Positions 45,269 through 55,582 of a stretch of 64,000 bases of DNA are shown here, one piece after another (position 1 is the first letter of the stretch; the number at the start of each line of letters is the position of its first letter). The DNA comes from an uncultured Flavobacteriaceae bacterium (GTDB taxonomy: Bacteria > Bacteroidota > Bacteroidia > Flavobacteriales > Flavobacteriaceae). The translations under genes and the position numbers were made by a program. The notes below the pieces were generated by a model that made no database searches, was not told where the DNA came from, and was given only the letters and a program-made list of their open reading frames with translations. The stretch is from contig CALSTV010000001.1 of the NCBI GenBank assembly GCA_943789365.1, positions 310,001-374,000 on the forward strand, given 5' to 3'.

Positions 45269-45339
45269 TTGACACTGACTCTGACGCTGGCTTTTGACTT
45301 TTGAGCTTCGACTCTTGACTTTTAACTTATGACTTTTGT
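45269..45339. repeat. Degenerate heptamer repeat
   Basis: Loose 7-bp units TGACTTT, TGAGCTT, CGACTCT, TGACTTT, TAACTTA and TGACTTT, in the divergent region between the permease and uvrA. Weaker than the other arrays, but in the same 7-bp phase. Confidence 0.75.
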
Positions 45340-45357
45340 CCCTTTCCAACTTAACAC

Positions 45358-45365
45358 TATATTTG
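45358..45365 (+). promoter_or_regulatory. -7 element for uvrA
   Basis: TATATTTG matches TANNTTTG, 20 bases before the uvrA ATG. The heptamer repeat ends 18 bases upstream, so a -33 element, if any, lies in or next to the repeat. Confidence 0.55.
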
Positions 45366-45384
45366 TTTTCTTTTAAATCGGCAC

Positions 45385-48210
45385 ATGAAAAACGAACAGG
45401 AATTTATTGAAGTATTAGGAGCTCGCGCTCATAATCTAAAAAACATAGATGTTAAAATCCCACGAGAAAAACTTGTTGTGATTACTGGTTTAAGTGGTAG
45501 TGGGAAATCGTCTTTGGCTTTCGATACCATTTATGCAGAAGGACAACGTAGATATATCGAAACGTTTTCAGCATATGCGCGTCAGTTTTTAGGTGGATTG
45601 GAACGCCCAGATGTAGATAAAATTGACGGACTTTCACCGGTGATTTCCATCGAACAAAAAACTACTAATAAAAATCCGCGTTCTACGGTTGGAACAATTA
45701 CTGAAATATATGATTTTTTAAGGCTATTATTCGCGAGAACTGCAGATGCTTATTCTTATGAAACGGAAGAAAAAATGGTCAGCTATAACAATGCGCAAAT
45801 TCTCGACCTGATATTAAAAGATTACAACTCAAAAAAAACCATCATCTTAGCTCCTGTTGTCAAATCTAGAAAAGGACATTATCGAGACCTCTTCGAACAA
45901 ATAGCCAAACAGGGCTATGTAAAAGTACGGGTAGATGGTGAGATTCGAGATATCGAAAAAGGCATGCGCCTAGACCGTTACAAAACCCATGATATTGAGA
46001 TTGTTGTAGACCGATTGGTGGTTAACAACACTTCTATTAAACGATTGGAAGAAAGCATTAAAACTGCTTTATATGCCGGAGACAATATATTAATGGCGCT
46101 GGAACATGACAGTACTACTCCTCGTTATTTTAGTAAAAACTTAATGTGCCCTACTTCAGGTATTTCTTACCCAAGCCCAGAACCCAACTCGTTTTCTTTC
46201 AACTCCCCTAAAGGAGCTTGTACTGAATGTAATGGTTTAGGTACTGTACAGTTTACGAGTCTAAAAAAAATAATCCCAAACGATGAGTTATCCATTGCTG
46301 CTGGTGGAATTGTTCCTTTAGGCGAGCAAAAAAATAGTTGGATTTTCAAACAGCTATCATTGATAGCTGATCGTTATAATTTCAAATTAACAGACCCTAT
46401 TAAAAACATTCCTGATGCAGCAATGTCGGTTATTTTAGAAGGCGGTGATGAAAAGTACGAAATCACATCAAAAGACCTAGGAGTTACCCGAAATTACCAT
46501 ATTGATTTTGAGGGGATCAATGCGTTTATCGGCGATCAATACAAGACTAGTGAATCTTCGAGTATCAAACGATGGGCGAAAGGTTTTATGGATGAAAGCA
46601 AATGTCCTACCTGCCATGGAAATAGACTAAAAAAAGTTTCTTTATATTTTAAAATCGAAGGTAAAAACATTTCTGAATTGGCGCAAATGGATATAATAGA
46701 ACTGTCTAAGTGGTTCGAAAAACTAGACCCATTACGCTCAGAACAACAACGTATTATTGGTTCGGAAATAACAAAAGAGATAAAAACGCGCATTCAGTTT
46801 TTATTAGATGTTGGTTTGGATTATTTAACCATTGATAGAACCTCTAAATCACTTTCTGGAGGGGAAGCACAACGAATTCGGCTGGCAACACAAATTGGCT
46901 CCCAACTAGTAGGTGTATTATATATATTAGATGAACCGAGTATTGGATTGCACCAACGCGATAATGAACGACTCATTCAATCACTCTTAAAGTTACGGGA
47001 TATTGGCAATTCTGTACTGGTCGTAGAACATGATCAAGATATGATGGAATGTGCGGATTATGTATTAGACATAGGCCCTGGAGCAGGAAGGCATGGCGGA
47101 GAAATTGTGAGCGAAGGTTCTTTTGAAGCCCTTAAAGCACATAAAACCCTTACAGCAGATTACCTTACCAAACGAAAACAAATTGAAATTCCAAAAAAAC
47201 GTAGAAAAGGAAACGGAAAGAAATTAATACTTTCTGGAGCTTCTGGAAATAATTTAAAAAACATTTCAGCAAGCTTTCCTTTGGGAAAAATGATTTGTGT
47301 AACGGGCGTATCAGGTAGTGGTAAATCAACACTGATAAATGGAACCCTGTATCCAATTTTAAACCGACATATATACCGCGGTGTAAAAGAACCGATGCCT
47401 TACCAATCTATTAAAGGATTGGAATATGTTGACAAAATAATTGACATTGACCAATCTCCAATTGGTAGAACTCCAAGATCGAATCCGGCTACTTACACCG
47501 GTGTGTTTAGTGAAATTAGAAGCTTATTTGCTAAAACACCAGAAGCCTTGATTCGAGGTTATAAAGCAGGACGTTTTTCTTTTAATGTAAAAGGGGGACG
47601 CTGTGAGACCTGTCAAGGTGGTGGTATGCGCGTAATTGAAATGAACTTTTTACCCGATGTGCATGTAGCATGCGAAACGTGCCAAGGCAAGCGATTCAAT
47701 AGAGAAACCCTTGAAATTAGATTCAAAGGAAAATCGATTTCCGATGTACTCAACATGACCATCAATGAAGCCATTGTGTTTTTTGATTCGATTCCAAAAA
47801 TCTATAAAAAAATAAAAACAATTCAAGATGTTGGCTTAGGTTATATCACTTTAGGGCAACAGTCTACTACATTATCTGGTGGTGAAGCGCAACGAATAAA
47901 ACTGGCTGCTGAGCTCTCTAAAAAAGACACCGGAAACACCTTTTATATTTTAGACGAACCCACTACGGGTTTACATTTTGAAGACATCCATGTACTTATG
48001 CAAGTACTTAACAAACTGACAGACAAGGGGAATACGGTACTCATTATTGAACACAATATGGATGTAATTAAACTCGCAGATCACATTATTGATATTGGTC
48101 CGGAAGGAGGTAAAAAAGGAGGTACAGTTCTATGCGAAGGAACTCCTGAAGAAGTGGTAAAAAACAAAAAAAGTTATACTGCTAAATTTTTGCGCAAAGA
48201 ACTGAATTGA
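45385..48210 (+). CDS. uvrA: Excinuclease ABC subunit A
   Basis: A 941-residue damage-recognition ATPase of nucleotide excision repair. Two ABC modules are seen: Walker [15 protein letters not shown] (residues 36-49) and [12 protein letters not shown] in the second half. The signatures are [17 protein letters not shown] and [17 protein letters not shown], with Walker [16 protein letters not shown] and [15 protein letters not shown]. Zinc-finger cysteines lie in [20 protein letters not shown] and CETCQG. Complete, normal length. Confidence 0.98.
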   Translation: MKNEQEFIEVLGARAHNLKNIDVKIPREKLVVITGLSGSGKSSLAFDTIYAEGQRRYIETFSAYARQFLGGLERPDVDKIDGLSPVISIEQKTTNKNPRSTVGTITEIYDFLRLLFARTADAYSYETEEKMVSYNNAQILDLILKDYNSKKTIILAPVVKSRKGHYRDLFEQIAKQGYVKVRVDGEIRDIEKGMRLDRYKTHDIEIVVDRLVVNNTSIKRLEESIKTALYAGDNILMALEHDSTTPRYFSKNLMCPTSGISYPSPEPNSFSFNSPKGACTECNGLGTVQFTSLKKIIPNDELSIAAGGIVPLGEQKNSWIFKQLSLIADRYNFKLTDPIKNIPDAAMSVILEGGDEKYEITSKDLGVTRNYHIDFEGINAFIGDQYKTSESSSIKRWAKGFMDESKCPTCHGNRLKKVSLYFKIEGKNISELAQMDIIELSKWFEKLDPLRSEQQRIIGSEITKEIKTRIQFLLDVGLDYLTIDRTSKSLSGGEAQRIRLATQIGSQLVGVLYILDEPSIGLHQRDNERLIQSLLKLRDIGNSVLVVEHDQDMMECADYVLDIGPGAGRHGGEIVSEGSFEALKAHKTLTADYLTKRKQIEIPKKRRKGNGKKLILSGASGNNLKNISASFPLGKMICVTGVSGSGKSTLINGTLYPILNRHIYRGVKEPMPYQSIKGLEYVDKIIDIDQSPIGRTPRSNPATYTGVFSEIRSLFAKTPEALIRGYKAGRFSFNVKGGRCETCQGGGMRVIEMNFLPDVHVACETCQGKRFNRETLEIRFKGKSISDVLNMTINEAIVFFDSIPKIYKKIKTIQDVGLGYITLGQQSTTLSGGEAQRIKLAAELSKKDTGNTFYILDEPTTGLHFEDIHVLMQVLNKLTDKGNTVLIIEHNMDVIKLADHIIDIGPEGGKKGGTVLCEGTPEEVVKNKKSYTAKFLRKELN

Positions 48211-48322
48211 ATTGAGAACTTCAGTAGACCTCTTTCGTTTGTTATTTCTTGTCAACCCTTGCATATTTATTGAAAAAAAAGGTATATTGACACTTTATAT
48301 TGCTTAATTCTAAATACTATCT

Positions 48323-49036
48323 ATGAGCCCAAACGAAGACAGAAAAATACGCGAAAAGTTTACCCCCAAGACTTGGAATGAAATCAAAACGAATGATTCA
48401 TGGGGTATTTTTAAAATCATGTCAGAATTTGTAGACGGTTATGAACGCCTAAGTCAAATTGGTCCATCCGTAAGTATTTTTGGCTCCGCAAGAACCAAGC
48501 CAGGAGAAAAAAACTACATTTTAGCGGAAGAAATTGGCTACCAACTTACAAAAAGTGGTTTTGGAGTCATCACTGGTGGAGGACCCGGAATTATGGAAGC
48601 AGGAAATAGAGGCGCACATAGAGGTCAAGGAATTTCTGTGGGACTGAATATTGAACTGCCATTTGAACAGAACGACAACCCTTGGATAAACAGGGGCATG
48701 AGCCTAGAATTTGATTATTTCTTCGTTCGAAAAGTGATGTTTGTCAAATATTCTCAAGGGTTTATTGTAATGCCAGGAGGTTTTGGAACACTCGATGAAT
48801 TGTTTGAAGCAATTACACTTATTCAAACACATAAAATTGGGAGATTTCCAATAGTACTAGTCGGAAGTAAATTTTGGAGCGGTCTATTAGATTGGATTAA
48901 ATCGACACTCTTAACTGATTACAAAACAATTAGCGAGGAAGATTTAAAGTTATTTCGAATTGTTGACACTGCAGAAGAAGCAGTTGATCATTTGAATAAA
49001 TTCTATGCAAAATATAGCCTAAAACCCAATTTTTAA
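48323..49036 (+). CDS. LOG-family protein (TIGR00730-type)
   Basis: A 237-residue Rossmann-fold protein of the Lonely Guy family. Motifs are VSIFGSARTKPGE, GFGVITGGGPGIMEAGNRGA and the nucleotide-binding PGGFGTLDELFEAITL. LOG proteins hydrolyse nucleoside 5'-monophosphates at the N-glycosidic bond; the substrate in this organism is not known. It ends 14 bases before the peptidase-like gene, so the two may be cotranscribed. Confidence 0.9.
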   Translation: MSPNEDRKIREKFTPKTWNEIKTNDSWGIFKIMSEFVDGYERLSQIGPSVSIFGSARTKPGEKNYILAEEIGYQLTKSGFGVITGGGPGIMEAGNRGAHRGQGISVGLNIELPFEQNDNPWINRGMSLEFDYFFVRKVMFVKYSQGFIVMPGGFGTLDELFEAITLIQTHKIGRFPIVLVGSKFWSGLLDWIKSTLLTDYKTISEEDLKLFRIVDTAEEAVDHLNKFYAKYSLKPNF

Positions 49037-49050
49037 GTGTAACTCTACTA

Positions 49051-51882
49051 TTGAAAATTCTAGTATACATATTATGTTTTATTTCACTTTTCTGTCCAAA
49101 AGCAACTGCCCAAAAAACAAAAATTAGCATCAAGGCACTTTTGATTACGGACAAGGATCAATTGGCTGTTCAACAAAAAATAGTTTACATAAATAAAAGT
49201 GCTGATTCCTTAGAAAATTTAGTTTTCCACAACTGGCCGAAAAGTTTTAAAGATCGCAACACCCCTTTGAGTATTCGTAAGCTTGAAGGTCATAGCAAAG
49301 CTATGTATTTTGCAGATTCTATCGATCTAGGAAACAATACCATTCATAAAGTTTCAGCAAACTTCAAACCCGTAACCTATAGAGATTATAATGATAAACC
49401 AGATCTATTAGAATTGTTGTTGGACAAGAAACTGGCACCTAAAGATTCGGTTATTATTACCATTAATTACAAAATAAAGATTCCCAATAGCAAGTTTACG
49501 GGGTATGGCAAAAACAAAAATGGTGATTATTTGTTGCGGTACTGGTACCTTTCTCCTGCTGTCTATGAGAACACCACCTGGGCAGCCTACAGCAATTTAG
49601 ACATTGACCATATGTATATGGAAGTGGCAGATTACGATTTAAAGGTATATTGTCCTCCCAATTATTACACAAACACAACACTAGACACCAAGGTAGATTA
49701 CACTAAAAATTTAGCCATTTTTGAAATGCAAGGAAATGACCGAGTAGATGTGCAACTCAATATTACAAAGGAGCGTAGTTACAGCTCTTTTAAAACTTCT
49801 CATGTAAAAATAAGAACCAACATGGATGAAGCCTCCATACCGAAAAGTATAAAGAAAGATCTCTTGCAAAGAGAAATTGATTTTATTGAAAAATACTTGG
49901 GTCGGTATCCACACGACGAGCTTCTTATCGATTACGACAGTTACAAAAGAAATCCGGTATACGGACTCGAAAAAATACCAGACTTTTTAAACCCTTTTTC
50001 AGATGTATTTAAATGGGATGTCAAAGTTTTCAAAATACTCTCAAAAAAAATAATTGAAAACACCATCATTACAGATAAAAACAAAGATTATTGGCTTACG
50101 GAAGGAATTCAAATCTACCTAATGATGGAGTACGTAAACACCTATTATCCGGAGGCAAAACTTTTTGGTAATCTTTCAAAAATATGGGGACTTCGCACTT
50201 TTAATGTAACCCAATTGGATTTTAATGAAAAATATCCTTTTGTATATCAGTTTACAGCCCGGAAAAACCTAGACCAATCTCTAACCACTCAAATAGATTC
50301 TTTGTCAAATTTCAATAGAATGCTTGTAAACAGCTACAAATCTGGATTAGGAATGCGCTATTTAGAACAGTTTTTAGGAGATTCTATCTTTAAAAGCAGT
50401 TTGAAGCAATTTGTAGTTGACAACAGACTAAAAACAAATATTGTTGCCAATTTTGAAAAAGAGATTGCAAAAAACACCGATAAAGACATTAAATGGTTCT
50501 TTGGTGATTACCTACATTCAAAAAAGAAAATTGATTACACCTTAGAAAAGGTAAAAAGGGATAAAGATTCTATTTATATTACGGTTAAAAACAAGCGTAA
50601 TATTACAGCTCCAGTAGCGCTGTATGGTGTAAAGGACAAAAAAATAAAATGGAAAAAATGGCTACCAAAAATAGACAGTACAAAAACAATTTCGGTTCCA
50701 ACAGGCGATTATGATAAAGTCTCCCTAAACTATGAATTCCTTTATCCTGAACTCAATATGAGAGATAATTGGAAAAATGTAAAACCGAAATTGTTTGAAC
50801 GCCCTTTACAGTTTAAATTTCTTAAAGACATTAGTGATCCCTATTACAATCAAATATTTTTTGCGCCTCAGGCTGCATATAATTATTATGATGGGGTGAT
50901 TTTTGGTATACAATTTAATAATATGTCGATCCTTCAAAGAAATTTTGAATATTCCATTACACCGACGTATAGTTTTAAAAGTCAAAATTTCTCAGGAGCA
51001 TTTCATTTAAAATATTCGTATTACCCAGAGAACACAAGTATCTACAAATTTTCCATAGGAGCATCCGGTAGTAGTTACCATTATCAGGAAGATTACCGAT
51101 ATAGCACACTACGTCCAAGCGCAAAAATTTACTTTAATAGAAAAACACTGCGCACACCTGGTGAAAACTTTATTACTGTAAAATACCATATTGTAGATAA
51201 GGAGATTGAACCCGGAGTTGAAAAATCTGACGAAGACAAATACAACCTCCTCAAAATTTCATATAATTTTAACCGTCCAAATATAATACATGACCTTCGG
51301 TTTGAAACAAGTCTGGAAATCTCTAACCATTTTAACAAATTCACTTCAGATATTAGATACAGAAAATTAACTGACAAAAAGCACCAACTTGACTTTAGAT
51401 GGTTTACAGGGATTTTCTTAAACAATGGCGCCGATAGGTCTTCCAACTACTTTAGTTATGGCTTGAGTAAACCTACCGATTATCTTTTTGAATACAATGT
51501 TTACGGTAGAGATGAAGATACTGGATTTTTATACCAACAGTTTATCATGGCAGAAGGAGGATTTAAAACCTTTTTTAAAGAAAATCACCAACAATATGCT
51601 AACGACTGGATGACAACTTTGAATACTAGTTTTAGTATATGGAACTGGTTAGAAATCTACAATGACATCGGCTTTTTAAAGAGCTCTTATCATTCGGTCT
51701 TTTTTGGACACGAATCTGGTATCCGTTTTAATTTTATCAATGATATTTTTGAATTGTACTTCCCTGTATATTCCAACAATGGATGGGAAATGCAGGAAAC
51801 AGATTACTTCAGTAGAATACGATTTTCGTTTGTTCTTCAACCTGCGCAAATATTTAATTCAGCTCGAAGAGGTTTCTTATAA
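49051..51882 (+). CDS. M1-peptidase-like domain fused to an outer-membrane beta-barrel, active site not conserved
   Basis: A 943-residue exported protein with a TTG start (49051) and a signal peptide ending PKATAQ (about 21). The N-terminal 300 residues follow the beta-sandwich layout of M1 aminopeptidases. The equivalent of the M1 helix pair reads FKWDVKVFKILSKKIIENTI and then YWLTEGIQIYLMMEY. The WLTEG part with the distal Glu remains (about 348-352), but no HEXXH zinc motif is present, so peptidase activity seems unlikely. From about residue 600 to the end the sequence is aromatic, strand-rich barrel (ending RIRFSFVLQPAQIFNSARR). It is probably an outer-membrane protein with a periplasmic or surface scaffold domain. 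Confidence 0.75.
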   Translation: MKILVYILCFISLFCPKATAQKTKISIKALLITDKDQLAVQQKIVYINKSADSLENLVFHNWPKSFKDRNTPLSIRKLEGHSKAMYFADSIDLGNNTIHKVSANFKPVTYRDYNDKPDLLELLLDKKLAPKDSVIITINYKIKIPNSKFTGYGKNKNGDYLLRYWYLSPAVYENTTWAAYSNLDIDHMYMEVADYDLKVYCPPNYYTNTTLDTKVDYTKNLAIFEMQGNDRVDVQLNITKERSYSSFKTSHVKIRTNMDEASIPKSIKKDLLQREIDFIEKYLGRYPHDELLIDYDSYKRNPVYGLEKIPDFLNPFSDVFKWDVKVFKILSKKIIENTIITDKNKDYWLTEGIQIYLMMEYVNTYYPEAKLFGNLSKIWGLRTFNVTQLDFNEKYPFVYQFTARKNLDQSLTTQIDSLSNFNRMLVNSYKSGLGMRYLEQFLGDSIFKSSLKQFVVDNRLKTNIVANFEKEIAKNTDKDIKWFFGDYLHSKKKIDYTLEKVKRDKDSIYITVKNKRNITAPVALYGVKDKKIKWKKWLPKIDSTKTISVPTGDYDKVSLNYEFLYPELNMRDNWKNVKPKLFERPLQFKFLKDISDPYYNQIFFAPQAAYNYYDGVIFGIQFNNMSILQRNFEYSITPTYSFKSQNFSGAFHLKYSYYPENTSIYKFSIGASGSSYHYQEDYRYSTLRPSAKIYFNRKTLRTPGENFITVKYHIVDKEIEPGVEKSDEDKYNLLKISYNFNRPNIIHDLRFETSLEISNHFNKFTSDIRYRKLTDKKHQLDFRWFTGIFLNNGADRSSNYFSYGLSKPTDYLFEYNVYGRDEDTGFLYQQFIMAEGGFKTFFKENHQQYANDWMTTLNTSFSIWNWLEIYNDIGFLKSSYHSVFFGHESGIRFNFINDIFELYFPVYSNNGWEMQETDYFSRIRFSFVLQPAQIFNSARRGFL

Positions 51883-52016
51883 AACTCTCAACTAAAGAAC
51901 TAAGTATCAACTTATTTGACAAACTTATTCTTCCATCTCTTAAAAAAAGCGCACATCAATAGATTTTTACAGTACATGTAAAGACTGGTCTTCTTTTAAT
52001 TCTTATTAATAATCCC

Positions 52017-52024
52017 TACCTTTG
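52017..52024 (+). promoter_or_regulatory. -7 element for the E1 dehydrogenase gene
   Basis: TACCTTTG matches TANNTTTG, 23 bases before the ATG at 52048. No -33 TTG at the usual spacing. Confidence 0.5.
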
Positions 52025-52047
52025 CACAAGCAAAAAATGCTACCAAT

Positions 52048-54504
52048 ATGTCTTCAACCACTACAGATACCCATACACAAAACCTATCTTTTCAACAATT
52101 CAAGGAAGAGATTTTACAAGATTATTATATCGCCGTTTTGAGTAGAGAATGTAGCCTTTTGGGTAGAAAAGAAGTACTTACCGGGAAAGCAAAATTTGGA
52201 ATCTTTGGAGATGGTAAAGAATTGCCTCAAATAGCGATGGCAAAAGCGTTTCGAAAGGGAGATTGGCGATCGGGCTACTATAGAGATCAAACGTTTATGA
52301 TGGCCTTAGGCGAATTCACTCCTCAACAATTTTTTGCCGGCTTGTATGCACATACAGATATTGATTCCGAACCTTTTTCGGCTGGTAGACAAATGGGTGG
52401 TCATTTTGCTACACATATAGTCGATGAAAATGGTGATTGGAAAGACCAAACAAAACAATACAACACCAGTTCTGATGTATCCTGTACAGCAGCTCAAATG
52501 CCTAGATTAGTGGGCTTAGCATATGCTTCAAAACTCTATAGAAATGTAGCTAGTTTAAAAAAAGGTTATGACAAGTTTTCTAACAACGGAAATGAGATTG
52601 GTTGGGGAACCATTGGAAATGCAAGTACGAGTGAAGGGCACTTTTTTGAAGCCATCAACGCCTCTGGGGTATTGCAAATCCCTATGATTACCAGTGTTTG
52701 GGACGATGAATACGGAATTTCTGTACACGCCAAATACCAAACCACCAAAGAAAACATTTCTGAAGTTCTACAAGGTTTCCAAAGAGACACCGAACATGAA
52801 GGTTTAGAAATACTACGTGTGAATGGATGGGATTATGTACAACTTATCGACACGTACAACAAAGCTGCAGAGGTATCGAGAAAAGAACATGTACCTGTAT
52901 TGATACATGTACAGGAATTAACACAACCGCAAGGACACTCATCCTCAGGTTCGCATGAAAGATACAAAAGCAAAAAACGCTTGCAATGGGAAGCAGATTT
53001 TGATTGTAATAAAAAGTTCCGTGAATGGATTCAAGAGTTTCAATTAGAAGGGGAAAACGGTGCAGTTCTAAAAATTATTGCTAACGAGCAGGAATTAATC
53101 GCTATTGAGACCAGAGCAAAAAAGGAAGTCTTACAAGCCAAAAAAGATGCATGGAAAGCATTTTTATCACCACTGCAACAAGAACAACAACAGTTAATTC
53201 AACATTTAGATCGAGTTTCTAAAGTTAGTAGTAATAAGAATTTCATTATTAAAATGCGTAATGAGTTGGCAACCAACAAAGAGCCTTCTCGTAAAGAAAT
53301 ATACAGTACCGCTAGAAAAGCAGCGCAATTTTTGAGAAATGAGAATTTTGAAGAAAAAACAGCTTTTCAAAAATGGCTAGTCAAAAACAAGCAAATTACT
53401 CAAGATCGCTACAGTACAAAGTTGTACAACGATACAGGAAATGGCGTTAGTACAATCTCAGAAATTGCACCGACCTACGCCGAAGAAATTCCTGAAGTAG
53501 ATGCAAGAATTATTATCCGTGATAATTTTGATGCCCTGTTAAAAAAACATCCTGACCTTTTTATCTTCGGAGAAGATTCTGGTAAAATTGGTGATGTAAA
53601 TCAAGGCCTTGAAAGCTTGCAAGAAAAGCACGGTGAAGATAGAGTGACTGATACGGGTATTAGAGAATCTACTATTATTGGTCAAGGAATAGGAATGGCC
53701 TTAAGAGGATTGCGCCCTATTGCTGAAATTCAATATTTAGATTATCTGATTTATACCATCCAAACTTTAAGTGATGATTTGGCGTGTTTGCGATATAGAA
53801 CTTTTGGAAAACAAAAGGCGCCGCTCATTATTAGAACTAGAGGACATCGTTTAGAGGGAATTTGGCATTCTGGTTCTCCTATGTCTATGATTTTAGGGAC
53901 ACTTCGCGGCGTGCATTTATTAGTTCCAAGAAACATGACAAAAGCTGCAGGTTTCTACAACACGCTATTAAAATGCGACGAGCCAGCTGTGGTTATCGAA
54001 AATCTAAATGGCTACCGACTCAAAGAATCACTTCCTAATAATTTAGGTGAATACACAACTCCTATTGGTTATGTAGAAACCATAAAAGAAGGAGCAGACA
54101 TTACTATTGTATCGTATGGCTCTACTTTAAAAATTGTGGAAGACACTGCCTTAGACTTATTGCAGGCTGGTATTGATGTAGAAATCATAGATGCGCAAAG
54201 TTTGATGCCTTTTGATATTGAGCACGACATTTCTAAAAGCGTTCAAAAAACAAACCGACTTTTGATAGTAGATGAAGATGTACCTGGTGGTGCTTCTGCC
54301 TATATTTTACAAAAAGTACTTGATGAACAAGACGCATATAATTATTTAGACAGCAAGCCTGCTACCTTAAGCGCAAAAGCCCACAGACCAGCATACGGTA
54401 GTGATGGTGACTACTTTTCAAAACCTTCAAAAGAAGATGTCTTTGAAGCGGCCTATAAAATAATGCATGAGGTAAATCCAGCTAAATTTCCTGAATTGTA
54501 TTAG
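52048..54504 (+). CDS. Fused alpha/beta 2-oxoacid dehydrogenase E1 (branched-chain type)
   Basis: An 818-residue thiamine-diphosphate enzyme that decarboxylates 2-oxoacids, most likely the branched-chain 2-oxoacids. The alpha part (about 1-390) contains the TPP region EIGWGTIGNASTSEGHFFEA and TSVWDDEYGISV. The beta part (about 480-818) has FIFGEDSGKIGDVNQGL, DTGIRESTIIGQGIGMALRG and VDEDVPGGASAYILQ. In most bacteria alpha and beta are separate genes; the fusion is usual in Bacteroidetes. E2 and E3 genes are not nearby. Confidence 0.93.
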   Translation: MSSTTTDTHTQNLSFQQFKEEILQDYYIAVLSRECSLLGRKEVLTGKAKFGIFGDGKELPQIAMAKAFRKGDWRSGYYRDQTFMMALGEFTPQQFFAGLYAHTDIDSEPFSAGRQMGGHFATHIVDENGDWKDQTKQYNTSSDVSCTAAQMPRLVGLAYASKLYRNVASLKKGYDKFSNNGNEIGWGTIGNASTSEGHFFEAINASGVLQIPMITSVWDDEYGISVHAKYQTTKENISEVLQGFQRDTEHEGLEILRVNGWDYVQLIDTYNKAAEVSRKEHVPVLIHVQELTQPQGHSSSGSHERYKSKKRLQWEADFDCNKKFREWIQEFQLEGENGAVLKIIANEQELIAIETRAKKEVLQAKKDAWKAFLSPLQQEQQQLIQHLDRVSKVSSNKNFIIKMRNELATNKEPSRKEIYSTARKAAQFLRNENFEEKTAFQKWLVKNKQITQDRYSTKLYNDTGNGVSTISEIAPTYAEEIPEVDARIIIRDNFDALLKKHPDLFIFGEDSGKIGDVNQGLESLQEKHGEDRVTDTGIRESTIIGQGIGMALRGLRPIAEIQYLDYLIYTIQTLSDDLACLRYRTFGKQKAPLIIRTRGHRLEGIWHSGSPMSMILGTLRGVHLLVPRNMTKAAGFYNTLLKCDEPAVVIENLNGYRLKESLPNNLGEYTTPIGYVETIKEGADITIVSYGSTLKIVEDTALDLLQAGIDVEIIDAQSLMPFDIEHDISKSVQKTNRLLIVDEDVPGGASAYILQKVLDEQDAYNYLDSKPATLSAKAHRPAYGSDGDYFSKPSKEDVFEAAYKIMHEVNPAKFPELY

Positions 54505-54526
54505 GTTCAGAATTTGACAAAAAACA

Positions 54527-54579
54527 AATAGCCGAAAACAAAACGATAGTAACTTTGCTATCCAATGTTTTCGGCTATT
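54527..54579 (-). terminator. Long hairpin terminator between convergent genes
   Basis: AATAGCCGAAAAC (54527-54539) pairs with GTTTTCGGCTATT (54567-54579). A nested hairpin (GATAG at 54545, CTATC at 54558) sits in the loop. On the minus strand it is followed by TTTGTTTTTTGTC, so it mainly serves the lipoprotein pseudogene. Confidence 0.75.
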
Positions 54580-54621
54580 CAACTAACCAAACTAACCTAA
54601 CTTATGTATTTTTATCCCCCT

Positions 54622-55366
54622 TTAAAATGACTTTCTTTCTTGCTCCATTTCTAAAGGAATGTTTTCTACTTCTTTCATATATACTGCATCCTTATTTAGA
54701 GAACCAATAATATCACTAAACAAAACAGTATACACCATACCTTCTCCAATAACATTATCATGCGCCCCTTCAATTGTTGCATTAAAAACTTCTACTTCAA
54801 TATCTATTTTCTTGGTATCTCCTCGATAATATACCGTATTCATTTCTACTTAGTCTTTTCCTATGGTCACCCTTTGTACAAAAGGCAAAATAAAGTCAGA
54901 GGTGTTTACAGTAACAAACCCTTGTACTAACTCCAATGGAACAGGAATGATTCCTCCACCCTCGTAAGTAGGCACTTCTAAATTCTTACAACCGTAATAC
55001 GCCACATCTGTCAATTTATTTTTTTTTAAAGGAAGGGTGTTTTACCGTAACGGTAACACTACCAGTTACTTCTAAAATAATATCTTCAGTCAGGTCTACA
55101 TCGGTCAAGTTGAGTTCTTCAGGAATGTTCCCCGTTATGGTAACATTGTAACCCGTTGTTTCATAATTATGAGTGATGGTTTCGGACTTTGCAGAAACCT
55201 CAGAATTTTTTGAAGATTCTAAATCCAAACCAAACCCTAAATTGACTGTTGTAGGTTCTGTGATCGGTTCTGAATTACCATCTTCTAACTCTGTGGTATC
55301 GTTACAAGAAACAAGAACGCCTATCAAAAGCAACGCAATACCTATGTATTTATTAAAATGTTTCAT
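54622..55366 (-). pseudogene. Decayed copy of the adjacent lipoprotein gene
   Basis: The three reading pieces here line up in order with the intact 235-residue protein at 55583-56290. The first piece (55366 to about 55020) has the lipobox LIGVLVSC, a VNLGFGLDLE segment, HNYETTGYNVTITG and VTVTVKHPSF, then hits a stop just after a run of 9 A. With 8 A it would continue in frame as NKLTDVAYYG... LVQGFVTV. The second piece then ends at an in-frame TAA (54850-54852), after which MNTVYYRGD... VIGEGMVYTV resumes in the same frame. So one frameshift in a homopolymer plus one nonsense codon break the gene. The promoter element at 55390-55397 remains. The C-terminal 20 residues no longer resemble the intact copy. 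Tandem duplication followed by decay is the simplest explanation. Confidence 0.88.
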
Positions 55367-55389
55367 TGTCTTATCTTTTATTTCTTAAA

Positions 55390-55397
55390 CAAATGTA
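55390..55397 (-). promoter_or_regulatory. -7 element of the pseudogene
   Basis: TACATTTG on the minus strand, 23 bases before the ATG at 55366, so the decayed copy may still be transcribed. Confidence 0.5.
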
Positions 55398-55511
55398 CGG
55401 TCCTATTAGGTGTTTGTTTCTTATATCAAGGCGAAACAACCATTTTGACGGCTCAAACGACTTGTATACTATCTAAAACAAATACTTGTTAAACTTGGTA
55501 ATCCTTTATTA

Positions 55512-55547
55512 TAAAAAAACAAGTGGTATCGAATCGATACCACTTGT
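55512..55547 (-). terminator. Intrinsic terminator of the intact lipoprotein gene
   Basis: A perfect 14-bp stem (ACAAGTGGTATCGA at 55519-55532, TCGATACCACTTGT at 55534-55547) with a 1-base centre, effectively a palindrome. On the minus strand it is followed by a T run (A run at 55513-55519). It lies 35 bases past the stop. Confidence 0.88.
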
Positions 55548-55582
55548 ACTTTCCATTACCATTATTGGCAACTCACTACTTC

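Noticed and set aside
54622-54843. Independent 73-residue gene
   Set aside because: It is the third piece of the decayed lipoprotein copy, aligned with the C-terminal part of the intact protein.
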